Of a DNA stretch of 64,000 bases, positions 26,440-34,329 are shown piece by piece. Below the pieces are notes generated by a model. The model saw only the letters and a program-made list of their open reading frames with translations. It ran no database searches and was not told where the DNA came from. The translations under genes were made by a program, and so were the position numbers. Origin of the DNA: JAWLHU01 sp041690255 (lineage in GTDB: Bacteria; Bacillota; Sulfobacillia; Symbiobacteriales; Symbiobacteriaceae); the NCBI GenBank assembly GCA_041690255.1, contig JAWLHU010000015.1, positions 62,001 through 126,000 of the forward strand, in the 5' to 3' direction. The first letter of the stretch is position 1. Every line of letters begins with the position of its first letter.

Positions 26440-27990
26440 GTGCCTCGCTTTCGCTCCCTTGTGAGCCTGTTCCTGGCCCTCGTCTTCCTAACGGCCCTGG
26501 TTCTCCCGGCATCTGGAGAGAGCCTGGTCACCGCCAACGTCGTGGTAAATGGTACCAAGCTCAATGCCGATGCCTATATCGTCAACAACCGGACCGTAGT
26601 CCCCCTGCGCGCCATATTCGAGGAACTGGGAGCCGAGATCAAGTGGGATGGTCTCACCCGAACGGTGACCGCAACGAAGGGTGACAGGGTGATCAGCCTC
26701 ACGATCGATAAGCCGACCGCCCTTGTCTCCGGCAAGACGGTCGACCTGGCGGTGCCAGCCATGATCATTAACGATCGCACCTTCGTACCCCTGCGTTTCG
26801 TAAGCGAGGCGCTGGACGCCGTTGTGGCCTGGGAACCCGATACCCGTACCGCCAAGGTTGACCTGGCCCTGGCCTGTGCCGGTGGTCCGACCGTGCACTC
26901 GGGCGAGATTAACGCCGCCGGTGAGACCTGGGGTGTCTGCGGCAGTCCGCACATCGTCTCGGAGTTCAACGTTGGTGGGGAGGGCGGTCCCGTCCTGACC
27001 ATTGAAGCGGGTGCTGTCGTCCGGTTTGAGGCCGGTGGTTGGATTCGCGTGGGTGAACATGAGCCCGGCGGCCTGATCGTGAAGGGCACCGCCCAGCAAC
27101 CGGTGCTCTTCACCGCTGAGTCTGGCAACCAGAAGGCCGGGTTCTGGCAGGGGATCTTCTTCGGTGTGAAGACCCTGCCCCGCAAGTCCTCCATCGAACA
27201 CGCAAAGATTGAGTATGGCGGCGGAGCCTACGCCGGGGCGGTTGCGATTCAGGCTGAAGTCGCCCGCGACGTGGCCGTGCTCCTCAAGCATGTCGAGATC
27301 AGAGAGAGCCTGTACGCAGGCCTCTCCATGCATGACCGGGGCCGTCTGGACCCCGCCAGCGGCAACATCACCATTAGCGGTACCAAGGCCTCCGCCGGCG
27401 GAAGTGGTTACCCGATCGCCACGGGTCTGATCGGCTCCGCCAGCCTGCCGAAGGGCAATTACGCCAACAACCAGAAGGATGGCGTCCTGATCACCATGCA
27501 CGGCGGGGAGGAACAGGTCGAGGGGAACACGACCTGGACCAACCTGGGCATTCCCTACGTGCTTGACATGGATATCTTCGCAGAGGGACCGAATAGCCCG
27601 GTTCTGACAATTGAGGCCGGCACGAAGCTGGCTTTCCGGGCGGACCAGAAGCTCTGGGTCGGTCAGAATGATACCGGCAGCCTGGTGGCGGTCGGCACCC
27701 TGGAAGCACCGATCATCTTCACGGGTGAGTTGCAGCGCCAGGGTTCCTGGGCTGGCATCGAGGTGGGTCAGCAGGCCGGCAACGAAACCCAGATCGAGAA
27801 CGCTGTGGTTGAGTTTGCCGCATCGGGCGTGCTTCTGAATGCGGACTATGGACCCTTCATCAAGCAGACCTCCTTCCGGAACTGCGAGATGGGCGTGAAC
27901 CGGTACTGGTACGAGGGTGAAACCGACTTCACCGCTCCCGCCCTCGGGAACACCTTCGAGGGGAACGACGTGGACCAGAACGAACTGTAG
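26440..27990 (+). CDS. Secreted stalk-domain protein with a beta-helix-like C-terminal region
   Basis: A 516-aa exported protein. A signal peptide covers residues 1-27 (basic start, long hydrophobic run, A-S-G). Residues about 30-145 form a copper amine oxidase N-terminal-like stalk domain with two motifs, VVPLRAIFEELGAEIKWD and FVPLRFVSEALDAVVAWE. From about 150 on there are repeats suggestive of a right-handed beta-helix: GPVLTIEAGAVVRFEAGGWI near 180 and SPVLTIEAGTKLAFRADQKL near 385, both followed by G-x-L-x-x-x-G-T and P-x-x-F-T. Start GTG 26440 follows GAGGAGGGA. It is probably a cell-surface protein of unknown ligand. Confidence 0.8.
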   Translation: MPRFRSLVSLFLALVFLTALVLPASGESLVTANVVVNGTKLNADAYIVNNRTVVPLRAIFEELGAEIKWDGLTRTVTATKGDRVISLTIDKPTALVSGKTVDLAVPAMIINDRTFVPLRFVSEALDAVVAWEPDTRTAKVDLALACAGGPTVHSGEINAAGETWGVCGSPHIVSEFNVGGEGGPVLTIEAGAVVRFEAGGWIRVGEHEPGGLIVKGTAQQPVLFTAESGNQKAGFWQGIFFGVKTLPRKSSIEHAKIEYGGGAYAGAVAIQAEVARDVAVLLKHVEIRESLYAGLSMHDRGRLDPASGNITISGTKASAGGSGYPIATGLIGSASLPKGNYANNQKDGVLITMHGGEEQVEGNTTWTNLGIPYVLDMDIFAEGPNSPVLTIEAGTKLAFRADQKLWVGQNDTGSLVAVGTLEAPIIFTGELQRQGSWAGIEVGQQAGNETQIENAVVEFAASGVLLNADYGPFIKQTSFRNCEMGVNRYWYEGETDFTAPALGNTFEGNDVDQNEL

Positions 27991-28003
27991 AGGGCAGTTG
28001 GGA

Positions 28004-28033
28004 GACCCCCCGGCAAGGCAACGCCGGGGGGTC
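28004..28033 (+). terminator. Terminator of the stalk-domain gene
   Basis: GACCCCCCGGC and GCCGGGGGGTC form an 11-bp stem with an 8-base loop. The T run is poor (ATTCGCC). Confidence 0.7.
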
Positions 28034-28106
28034 ATTCGCCGTGCTGCGGGAGTGGCGGAGTGCTTAGCACGGCGTGTCCGGGCGGCTTCGTGATTGGAAG
28101 TGGCAA

Positions 28107-28135
28107 TTGCATTTAGATAGACTCTGATCTATAAT
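28107..28135 (+). promoter_or_regulatory. Promoter of the TetR-rph-like operon
   Basis: TTGCAT at 28107-28112 and TATAAT at 28130-28135 with a 17-base spacer, close to the sigma-A consensus, 35 bases before the TetR start. Confidence 0.85.
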
Positions 28136-28151
28136 TAGACTCTAGTATAGC
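28117..28151. promoter_or_regulatory. Probable TetR operator overlapping the promoter
   Basis: The octamer TAGACTCT occurs twice, at 28118-28125 and 28136-28143, 18 bases apart. It is embedded in imperfect dyads: ATAGA-N6-TCTAT on the left and CTATA-N12-TATAG on the right. The copies straddle the -10 element, a typical place for autorepression by the TetR protein encoded next. Confidence 0.6.
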
Positions 28152-28169
28152 CATCTTGGAGGTGGTCTC

Positions 28170-28775
28170 ATGGCGGCGGGTCTGCGCGGGGCGAAGCGAC
28201 GCCAGGCACGGCGTGCGCTGTTTGAGGCGGCCATCGCACTCTTTCGGGAACAGGGGTTTGACGCCACAACGGTCGATGAGATCGCCCAGCGAGCGGGGTA
28301 CAGCCGGGCGACCTTCTTCAACCACTTCAAGACGAAAGATGGTGTCCTCCGATTCTACGGGGAGCACTTGCGGGAGCAGGTCGAGGCAGAACTGCTGTTG
28401 CTCGGCCCCGAGACCAGCCCACTCGAGCGGGTTCGCACCATGCTCAACACCATGCTGGTCGAGACGGAACGGCACCGGGGGGCTGCCCGCATTGTTCACA
28501 TGTACAGCATTGGGGACCGGAGCTACCTGGCCACCCCTACCCCGGCCCGCATGCGGATTCTTGAGTTGCTGACCGCCCTTATGCGGGAGGCGCAGGAGGC
28601 GGGGCAGATACGGCCAGATCTCCCCATGGAAGAGACCAGCCTTCTGGTTGCCGGTGTGCTACAGATGGCTGCCCTGTCACTGGTCATGGGAGACAAGTCA
28701 GCGGAGTCAATGGCTCACGTTACCTGGAGACTGATACTTGGAGGCGTGCGTGGTGAGGGTGAGACGGCTCAGTGA
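28170..28775 (+). CDS. TetR/AcrR-family transcriptional regulator
   Basis: A 201-aa repressor-type protein. The N-terminal helix-turn-helix spans residues about 10-55, with ALFREQGFDATTVDEIAQRA and GYSRATFFNHFKTKDGVL, the standard TetR signature. The C-terminal ligand/dimer domain is not assignable. Start ATG 28170 has GGAGGTGG 5-8 bases upstream. Its 3' end overlaps the next gene by 23 bases, so regulator and enzyme are translationally linked, and the upstream repeat pair is a likely self-operator. Confidence 0.93.
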   Translation: MAAGLRGAKRRQARRALFEAAIALFREQGFDATTVDEIAQRAGYSRATFFNHFKTKDGVLRFYGEHLREQVEAELLLLGPETSPLERVRTMLNTMLVETERHRGAARIVHMYSIGDRSYLATPTPARMRILELLTALMREAQEAGQIRPDLPMEETSLLVAGVLQMAALSLVMGDKSAESMAHVTWRLILGGVRGEGETAQ

Positions 28776-31146
28776 GATCGGCCGTGACGATCTGCCGTTG
28801 GCCGGCGGCAAGGGGGCGAACCTGGGGGCGATGATCGGGCTCGGGCTTCCCGTGCCCGAGGGGTTTGTGGTCACTGCTCCCACCTACATGGAGCAGGTGG
28901 CGGATTGGAATCTGCCGGCGGTTCTGGCACCGCTGGTGGGCCGGGAGGCCTGGGACGAATCGGCTCAGGCTGCCGAGGAACTGCTGCTCGCTCGGCCGCT
29001 GGAGCAAGGGCTGGTTTCGGACGTGCTGACCGCCTACCGGGAACTGGGGAGCCCGGCCGTGGCGGTTCGCTCATCAGCCACCGCAGAGGACCTGGCCGAT
29101 TCCTCGTTTGCCGGACAGCAGGAGACCTTCCTGAACGTGCAGGGGGAGGAGGAGTTGCTCCAGGCGATCCGGCGCTGCTGGGCGTCGCTCTGGAGCCCCC
29201 GAGCAATGCACTACCGGCAGATGCGGGGGATTGATCACGCGACGGTCGCTATGGCTGTGGTGGTGCAGGTCATGGTGCCCGCGGAGGTGGCCGGCGTCCT
29301 CTTTACGGTTGATCCAGTAGCCCAGCGGGCGGACCGGATCCTCCTGGAGGCCGCTCGGGGCCTGGGCGAGGCGATCGTCTCGGGCCAGGCGACAGGGCAG
29401 GTCTACCGGGTGGAGCGGACGAGCCTGACCATTGCGGAGCGTGACGGCGAAGGGGCTCCAGTGCTGACCCCGGAGCAGGTGACCCAACTCTGCCGGTTGG
29501 CCCTGCGCTCGGAGGAGTACTACGGCTGTCCGCAGGATCTGGAGTTCGCCATCGCCGGTGGAGAGATCTTCCTGCTGCAGACCCGCCCGATTACGACACT
29601 GAGCGGTGCGCAGCCCGAGGAGATTCCGCCTGTAGGAAAGCTGACGGCCTTCCAGCGCAGTATGGAGCCGCTGGCGGCGGAGCGATACAGCGCAGCGCCC
29701 AAGCCCCTGGACAACCTGGTCTACCCCATGCTGGTGGGCGCCGCGGTCTACGCACTCCGGGAAAGCGCTTTCTGGGTCGACGAAGAAGGCGAGGCCGACC
29801 TGCGCCGGCGAGTCTGGCATCCGCATTACATACTGCCAAACGGACGGCCCACAGTCAGAACCCTCACCGGCCTGCCGGGACACATTCGGCGGACCCTGGA
29901 GCGTGACTGGCAGGGGTGGTGGTGGATCGGGCCTCAGGAGCGGTTACTCCGGGTGACCGCCCCGGTCGACCTGCGGGAGATGGATGATGTGGCGATCACC
30001 CACCGGGCTGAGGAGATCATGGCGGTCTGGACCGAGCTCATGAACAGGCGTTTCGTCGCCAGCGGGATGATGATGGTCGAGGGATGGCTCCAGGCGGGGC
30101 TGGGTCTGCTGGTGGGCAAGGAGCAGGCACCGCTGGTGGTCAACGATCTGCTGGGTGGTCTGCGGACCACGACCACGGAGACGAACGAGGCGCTGTGGCA
30201 CCTCTCCCGCCGGGTCAGGGAGCACGAACACCTCCTGGCTATTGTGCGGGACGGCGAGCCGGAGAGGTTGGCTGAGAGTAAGGAAGGTCGAGCACTCCAG
30301 GCGGAGGTGGAGCGCTTCCTCCAGATCTACGGGCATCGCGAGGGCTCCTGTTGGTACCTCTCCGTCCCGGTACTGCGTAGGGATCCCACCCGCTTCTGGG
30401 CTCTACTCAAAGCGATGGCTGAGACCGAGCAGATGCCCCGTACCGAGGTGGAGGTGGCCGGCGCCAGGCTCCTGGTTGAGCGGAAGCTGCGCTGGGTGCC
30501 GCCGTTGCGAAGTCTCGTCTTCTACCTGGTTGACCGCCTGCGGACCATGCGGCAGTTCCGGGAGAACAGCCACTTTGACCTGACTCGACCGCTTGCGGCC
30601 CTTCAGGACCTGGCGGATGAGTGGGCGAGACGGCTGGCTGAGCGGGGACTTCTCCGTTCCCCTGATGATCTCTTCTACCTTACCTTCGCCGAGGTGAAGG
30701 CCTGGTTGACCGGCGAGGCGCCGGGGATCGATGTGGCCCGAGCCCTGATCGCCCGACGGCGGGCCACCTACCAGGTGGTGAACGGGAGCTGGCAGGCTCA
30801 CTTCTTCAAGCCGGGAGCGAGCGGAAGCAGGTTGAAGGGGATCGGTGCCAGCCCCGGCGTTGTGCGGGCCAGGGCTCGGATCATTCGGGACGAGAGCCAG
30901 TTTCACAGGCTGAAGCCAGGTGAGGTCATGCTTTGCCGCTACACCAACCCGGCCTGGACCCCGCTCTTTGTCACGGCTGCCGCCGTGGTGGCCGAGTTGG
31001 GCGGTGCAGGGAGCCATGCAGCAATCGTGGCGCGGGAGTATGGGATCCCGGCGGTCATGGGGGTGTCCGGTCTCCTTTCGGCGATCGAGGATGGGCAGGA
31101 GATCCTGGTGGATGGGGGCAAGGGCCTGGTTCTCGTTGCACAATAA
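28753..31146 (+). CDS. PEP-synthase-like phosphotransferase, rifampin phosphotransferase (Rph) architecture
   Basis: A 797-aa enzyme with an N-terminal ATP-binding domain (about 1-310; AGGKGANLGAMIGLGLPVP and AVRSSATAEDLADSSFAGQQ, then DLEFAI and LLQTRPITTL), a long middle region, and a C-terminal phosphohistidine swivelling domain with His near 755 in GGAGSHAAIVAREYGIPAV. True PEP synthase has a PEP-binding barrel after the His domain; here the protein ends with it, as in Rph, which inactivates rifamycins with ATP. The middle region is the substrate domain and is divergent, so another substrate is possible. GTG 28753 is favoured by GGAGG 8 bases upstream. It overlaps the TetR gene. Confidence 0.8.
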   Translation: MRVRRLSEIGRDDLPLAGGKGANLGAMIGLGLPVPEGFVVTAPTYMEQVADWNLPAVLAPLVGREAWDESAQAAEELLLARPLEQGLVSDVLTAYRELGSPAVAVRSSATAEDLADSSFAGQQETFLNVQGEEELLQAIRRCWASLWSPRAMHYRQMRGIDHATVAMAVVVQVMVPAEVAGVLFTVDPVAQRADRILLEAARGLGEAIVSGQATGQVYRVERTSLTIAERDGEGAPVLTPEQVTQLCRLALRSEEYYGCPQDLEFAIAGGEIFLLQTRPITTLSGAQPEEIPPVGKLTAFQRSMEPLAAERYSAAPKPLDNLVYPMLVGAAVYALRESAFWVDEEGEADLRRRVWHPHYILPNGRPTVRTLTGLPGHIRRTLERDWQGWWWIGPQERLLRVTAPVDLREMDDVAITHRAEEIMAVWTELMNRRFVASGMMMVEGWLQAGLGLLVGKEQAPLVVNDLLGGLRTTTTETNEALWHLSRRVREHEHLLAIVRDGEPERLAESKEGRALQAEVERFLQIYGHREGSCWYLSVPVLRRDPTRFWALLKAMAETEQMPRTEVEVAGARLLVERKLRWVPPLRSLVFYLVDRLRTMRQFRENSHFDLTRPLAALQDLADEWARRLAERGLLRSPDDLFYLTFAEVKAWLTGEAPGIDVARALIARRRATYQVVNGSWQAHFFKPGASGSRLKGIGASPGVVRARARIIRDESQFHRLKPGEVMLCRYTNPAWTPLFVTAAAVVAELGGAGSHAAIVAREYGIPAVMGVSGLLSAIEDGQEILVDGGKGLVLVAQ

Positions 31147-31184
31147 CCAGTAGAGACGCCCCCGTCTGGGGGCGTCTCTACTGG
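31147..31184. terminator. Terminator after the Rph-like gene
   Basis: CCAGTAGAGACGCCCCC and its exact complement enclose the loop GTCT, a 17-bp perfect stem. It sits between this gene and a small minus-strand ORF and could serve both. Confidence 0.9.
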
Positions 31185-31196
31185 TATGGCAGGCAG

Positions 31197-31355
31197 CTAG
31201 CGCGAGAAGTAATCAAAGAGCTGCCTCATGAAGTCACCCCATTTACCGCGACCGCCGCCATAAGCGCCAACGGTGTTAATGGCTAGGGCAAACGTTACGG
31301 TGAAGATGGCAGCCAGCGCAACTAGTCTCCTTCTTGCCCTACGCTTTAGCAACAT
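31197..31355 (-). CDS. 52-aa small exported or membrane peptide
   Basis: An open frame of 52 codons on the minus strand, starting at ATG 31355 after a purine-rich AAGGAAGGGGGG stretch and ending just inside the shared terminator. The product begins MLLKRRARRRLVALAAIF, that is, a very basic start followed by a hydrophobic helix (about 10-30), then Gly-rich YGGGRGKW and the tail DFMRQLFDYFSR. It looks like a signal peptide or single membrane anchor with a short amphipathic tail. No family was recognised. Its start region lies opposite the leader of the diguanylate cyclase gene. Confidence 0.5.
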   Translation of the reverse strand: MLLKRRARRRLVALAAIFTVTFALAINTVGAYGGGRGKWGDFMRQLFDYFSR

Positions 31356-31431
31356 TTCTCATCCCCCCCTTCCTTCCCTCTCATTGGGTAATACGCAGGA
31401 TGGCGGGGAAGGGTTCGAATGGAATTTGTGG

Positions 31432-31460
31432 TTCCAATTTCCAAAATGGCGTGCTATAAT
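31432..31460 (+). promoter_or_regulatory. Promoter of the diguanylate cyclase gene
   Basis: TTCCAA at 31432-31437 and TATAAT at 31455-31460 with a 17-base spacer, 37 bases before the GTG start. The -35 is weak, the -10 perfect; the area is AT-richer than the surroundings. Confidence 0.65.
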
Positions 31461-31497
31461 TCTATCTAAACACATCAGCAGAGGTGGTGAGTGGATA

Positions 31498-32700
31498 GTG
31501 TGGGCCAGGTTCCCTCTCCGCTTAAAGATCACACTCCTGGTGACTCTGGTACTCGGAGTGGCGTCATCCGCCTTTGGTCAGTTCGCTTACTCAGGCTTGG
31601 ATAGTGTTCTCACCGAGTCTAGTGGGGTGGGAGCTCAGACGGCGGCCTCCGTAATTGCGCAGGCGGTGGACCCCTCTTGGATGGCACAATTCAACTCTAG
31701 TCCCGAAACCACGACCAGGTTTCACCAAGACCTGACGACTCTACTTAGGAAACTCACCGAGTCACACACCTTGGCGTCGGCGGCCGTTGTTAGCCTGGAC
31801 GCCGAGAAAGAGCAAGCCAGGATGGTCGTCCTCTTGCCAGAGACTGACCCGTACTACAAGGCTCCGGGCACACTACATGACTATCACACATCATTCATGT
31901 ATCGCGAAAAGACTGCGGGGTTTGGCCCCATTGAGTACGACATGCCAGGCTTCTACATGGCTGCCTGGGTTCCCATAAAGCATGGAGACGAGATCGTCGG
32001 CATGACCATGGTGGCCACCGATGTCACCGACGTCAAGCGAGCGCTCGAAGCCATTACAGTCGGCATTGTGGGGGTCATTTTCACCGTGGTCCTCCTCGGC
32101 GGAATCGCTTCCTACAAATTCGCCACATCTTTCGAAAAAACCGCCGTCACCGATGGCCTCATGGGCATCTACAACCACAAGTACTTCAAGCAACGCCTTG
32201 AAGAGGAGACCGCCAAGGCCGCACGCTACGGCCAGCAAACCTCCCTCGTCCTCTTCGACATTGACTTCTTCAAGCGCGTCAACGATACATACGGCCACGC
32301 TACCGGCGACCTGGTCCTGAAGCTCATGGCCAAGTGGGTCACCGACCTCTCCCGCAACACCGACGTGGTCTGCCGGTACGGTGGCGAGGAAATCGCCTGC
32401 ATTCTTCCCCACACCGGGGTAGCTGGCGCCCAGGAGTTCGCCGAGCGGCTCCGCCTCAAGGTCTCCCAGCAGGTGGTCCGAGACCCCGAGGAAGACGCCG
32501 AGTTCCGGGTGACCGTCTCCGTCGGCGTCACCCAGTGGCAGAAGGGCATGACCATGATGGATATGATCAAGCAGGCGGACGCGGCTCTCTACCATTCCAA
32601 GCGCACCGGGCGAAACCGGGTCACCCTCTACCAGGACGAGCTCCTGCCGGCCCCCGAGGAGATGGCCTCCAAACCAGAGCGGACCAAAACAAAGCCCTGA
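31498..32700 (+). CDS. Membrane diguanylate cyclase (GGDEF domain)
   Basis: A 400-aa protein that should make cyclic di-GMP from two GTP. Helix near 10-30, an extracytoplasmic sensor-like region to about 180, a second helix near 185-205, then a GGDEF domain (about 215-380). The metal Asp lies in VLFDIDFFKRVND (near 254), the signature is GGEEI (295-299) instead of GGEEF, and RNTD at 286-289 sits exactly five residues before it as an inhibitory I-site. GTG 31498 is chosen after GAGGTGG; the frame is open further upstream without a ribosome site. The N-terminal 600 bases are less GC-rich than the GGDEF part. Confidence 0.88.
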   Translation: MWARFPLRLKITLLVTLVLGVASSAFGQFAYSGLDSVLTESSGVGAQTAASVIAQAVDPSWMAQFNSSPETTTRFHQDLTTLLRKLTESHTLASAAVVSLDAEKEQARMVVLLPETDPYYKAPGTLHDYHTSFMYREKTAGFGPIEYDMPGFYMAAWVPIKHGDEIVGMTMVATDVTDVKRALEAITVGIVGVIFTVVLLGGIASYKFATSFEKTAVTDGLMGIYNHKYFKQRLEEETAKAARYGQQTSLVLFDIDFFKRVNDTYGHATGDLVLKLMAKWVTDLSRNTDVVCRYGGEEIACILPHTGVAGAQEFAERLRLKVSQQVVRDPEEDAEFRVTVSVGVTQWQKGMTMMDMIKQADAALYHSKRTGRNRVTLYQDELLPAPEEMASKPERTKTKP

Positions 32701-32721
32701 CCCCATCAAGCAAAAGAAAGG

Positions 32722-32747
32722 AGACCCACGCACCAATCGCTGGGTCT
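32722..32747 (+). terminator. Hairpin after the diguanylate cyclase gene
   Basis: AGACCCA pairs with TGGGTCT around a 12-base loop, followed by TTCC. A weak terminator just 21 bases after the stop. Confidence 0.55.
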
Positions 32748-32800
32748 TTCCGAATGCGTTAGTGCCGGCGCTTCGGTTTCTGGCCCTCCTGCGGAAACGC

Positions 32801-32830
32801 CCGGTCCGGTGGCCCCAACCACCGGGCCGG
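32801..32830 (+). terminator. GC-rich hairpin before the repeat-rich secreted protein gene
   Basis: CCGGTCCGGTGG pairs with CCACCGGGCCGG (12 bp, one G-U) with a 6-base loop, then TTCCTTATTCT. It separates the diguanylate cyclase unit from the next three genes. The 156 bases that follow hold no gene and no good promoter. Confidence 0.7.
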
Positions 32831-32986
32831 TTCCTTATTCTATCCGGCGGGAACCGCTCCAAACGTCAACAGATCGCGAACCTTCCGCCCCATCTGCCGC
32901 GTCATGATTCTCGTAAGCCAGCAGGAAAGCCCCGTCTTGATCGGGAAATCTTGCGCTGGCAAATTCAACCCGGGGGATGTGGTACC

Positions 32987-33679
32987 ATGCGTCCGTGGAC
33001 CTGGGTCAGACGCATCCTGGCCCTCGTGGTGGCCGTCGTCTTCTCGCTGGGACTCTTCACCATGCCGGCCATGGCGAAGACCCGGTCTTTCTCCGCACCG
33101 AAGAGCTTCAGCTCCGGCAAACGCTCCTTCTCGGTGCCCAAGACCACCCCGAAGGTGACATCACCACCGCGCTCCTTCTCGACACCCAAGCCGACGACAC
33201 CATCCACCAAGGCTCCTTCGACAACGGCACCATCGACGCGGTCCTTCAGCACCCCGGCGCCGCCGGCACCATCAACCGGATCAAAGTCGTACACGCCACC
33301 TGACTCCCAGGCCTATTCCAGCGGTAGCCGGTCCTACACCGACCAGAGCCGCTCCTTCTCCAACGAGCGGCCCACAAATCCGTCGCCGCTGAGCAGCAGC
33401 CGGACACCAACCCCGGCACCCACCTACGATCCCAAGGTGACCAGGTACCCGACGTTACCACCTGTCATTGTGACAGGTCCAACCATGTATGAGCCGACCT
33501 GGTACCACGACTACTATTGGGGCCGGCCGTGGTACTGGCGCATGTGGCACCGCCCATACTACACCGCATCGGGTGGATGGGCCCTTAGCTGGACCACCGT
33601 GATCGTCGGTCTGGTGGTTCTCTGGGTTCTGCTCGGCTGGCTGAGCGCAATCAACGCCAAGAGGAGGCGCAATCGGTAA
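32987..33679 (+). CDS. Ser/Pro/Thr-rich secreted protein with repeated (R/K)-S-(F/Y)-(S/T) motifs
   Basis: A 230-aa protein with a signal peptide (residues 1-28, ending in A-M-A) and a low-complexity region (about 29-155) in which (R/K)S(F/Y)(S/T) occurs eight times, separated by Pro/Thr/Ser spacers. A Trp/Tyr-rich block follows (YEPTWYHDYYWGRPWYWRMW near 172-191), then one membrane helix (about 200-222) and a basic tail (KRRRNR), giving a C-terminal anchor. ATG 32987 follows CGGGGGATG. It overlaps the next gene by one base. No family was recognised; a surface-exposed anchored protein is likely. Confidence 0.6.
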   Translation: MRPWTWVRRILALVVAVVFSLGLFTMPAMAKTRSFSAPKSFSSGKRSFSVPKTTPKVTSPPRSFSTPKPTTPSTKAPSTTAPSTRSFSTPAPPAPSTGSKSYTPPDSQAYSSGSRSYTDQSRSFSNERPTNPSPLSSSRTPTPAPTYDPKVTRYPTLPPVIVTGPTMYEPTWYHDYYWGRPWYWRMWHRPYYTASGGWALSWTTVIVGLVVLWVLLGWLSAINAKRRRNR

Positions 33680-33870
33680 TGATGCAACTGATGGGCAAGA
33701 AGGTCTGGATTCCCCGCGACGCCCTCGGTCCCGACGCTGGCTTCTACGGCATCGTGGAGCGGGTCGACAGCAAGTGGATCTATGTGAAGGTAGACGATCC
33801 CTCCGGCACCACCCAGGGCATCTGGGTCAACACGGAGTTGCAGCGTGAGATCTCGGTGCTCACCGACTAG
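33679..33870 (+). CDS. 63-aa conserved-looking small protein
   Basis: Starts at ATG 33679 overlapping the previous stop (TAATG), with GAGGAGG about 12 bases upstream; ATG 33682 is an alternative. The product is soluble and mixed (KKVWIPRDALGPDAGFYGIV, then DDPSGTTQGIWVNTELQREI), consistent with a small beta-barrel. No known family was identified. It lies between a secreted repeat protein and a DUF350 protein, and tight spacing suggests one transcript and a shared job. Confidence 0.6.
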   Translation: MMQLMGKKVWIPRDALGPDAGFYGIVERVDSKWIYVKVDDPSGTTQGIWVNTELQREISVLTD

Positions 33871-33880
33871 GAGGGATACC

Positions 33881-34285
33881 ATGGACTTGACCCTTGCCAA
33901 CCTGGGATGGACGCTCGGCTTCACGGTAACCGGCCTGGTGCTGATGTTCCTGGGACTCTGGATCTACGATCTCCTTGTGCCTTTCCGGCTGTTCGATGAG
34001 GTCCACAACGGCAACGAGGGTGCGTCCTGGTTGGTGGCCGGTTTCCTGATTTCGACCGGCATCATTCTCGGTGACGCCTTCCGCCACAATTATGCCCTGG
34101 TCACGGCTGTGATCTATGGCGTAATCGGCATTGCCCTGAACTACGTGGGCTACTTCGCATGGGAGTTCGCCACACCGAAGTGGTCGCTCTCGGACGCCAT
34201 CGCCAAGGGGTCAACTTCGGCGGGCAAGGTGATGTTCGGCATCGCCATTGCGATCGGTCTGATCATCTCTGGTTCCATGAGCTAG
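33881..34285 (+). CDS. DUF350 membrane protein
   Basis: A 134-aa protein with four membrane helices (about 8-30, 47-66, 73-94 and 114-133). The segment YDLLVPFRLFDEVHNGNEGA matches the DUF350 signature, where a P-x-x-x-x-x-E is followed by G-N-x-A at the first loop. ATG 33881 follows AGGAGGG. DUF350 proteins are often found with PspA-like, DUF4178 or ATP-grasp genes in envelope-linked clusters; none of those is next to it here. Function is unknown. A strong terminator follows. Confidence 0.72.
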   Translation: MDLTLANLGWTLGFTVTGLVLMFLGLWIYDLLVPFRLFDEVHNGNEGASWLVAGFLISTGIILGDAFRHNYALVTAVIYGVIGIALNYVGYFAWEFATPKWSLSDAIAKGSTSAGKVMFGIAIAIGLIISGSMS

Positions 34286-34300
34286 GAAGGTATAGGGATA

Positions 34301-34326
34301 GGCCGGAGCGAGATCTCGCTCCGGCC
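34301..34326. terminator. Bidirectional terminator between DUF350 and the response regulator
   Basis: A perfect 26-base palindrome (GGCCGGAGCGAGA and its complement) followed by CTTTC on the plus side. The genes are convergent, so it likely ends both. Confidence 0.85.
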
Positions 34327-34329
34327 CTT

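Noticed and set aside
26488..28035. 515-codon minus-strand frame opposite the stalk-domain gene
   Set aside because: Same antisense composition, no ribosome site, and the plus frame has a signal peptide and recognised domain.
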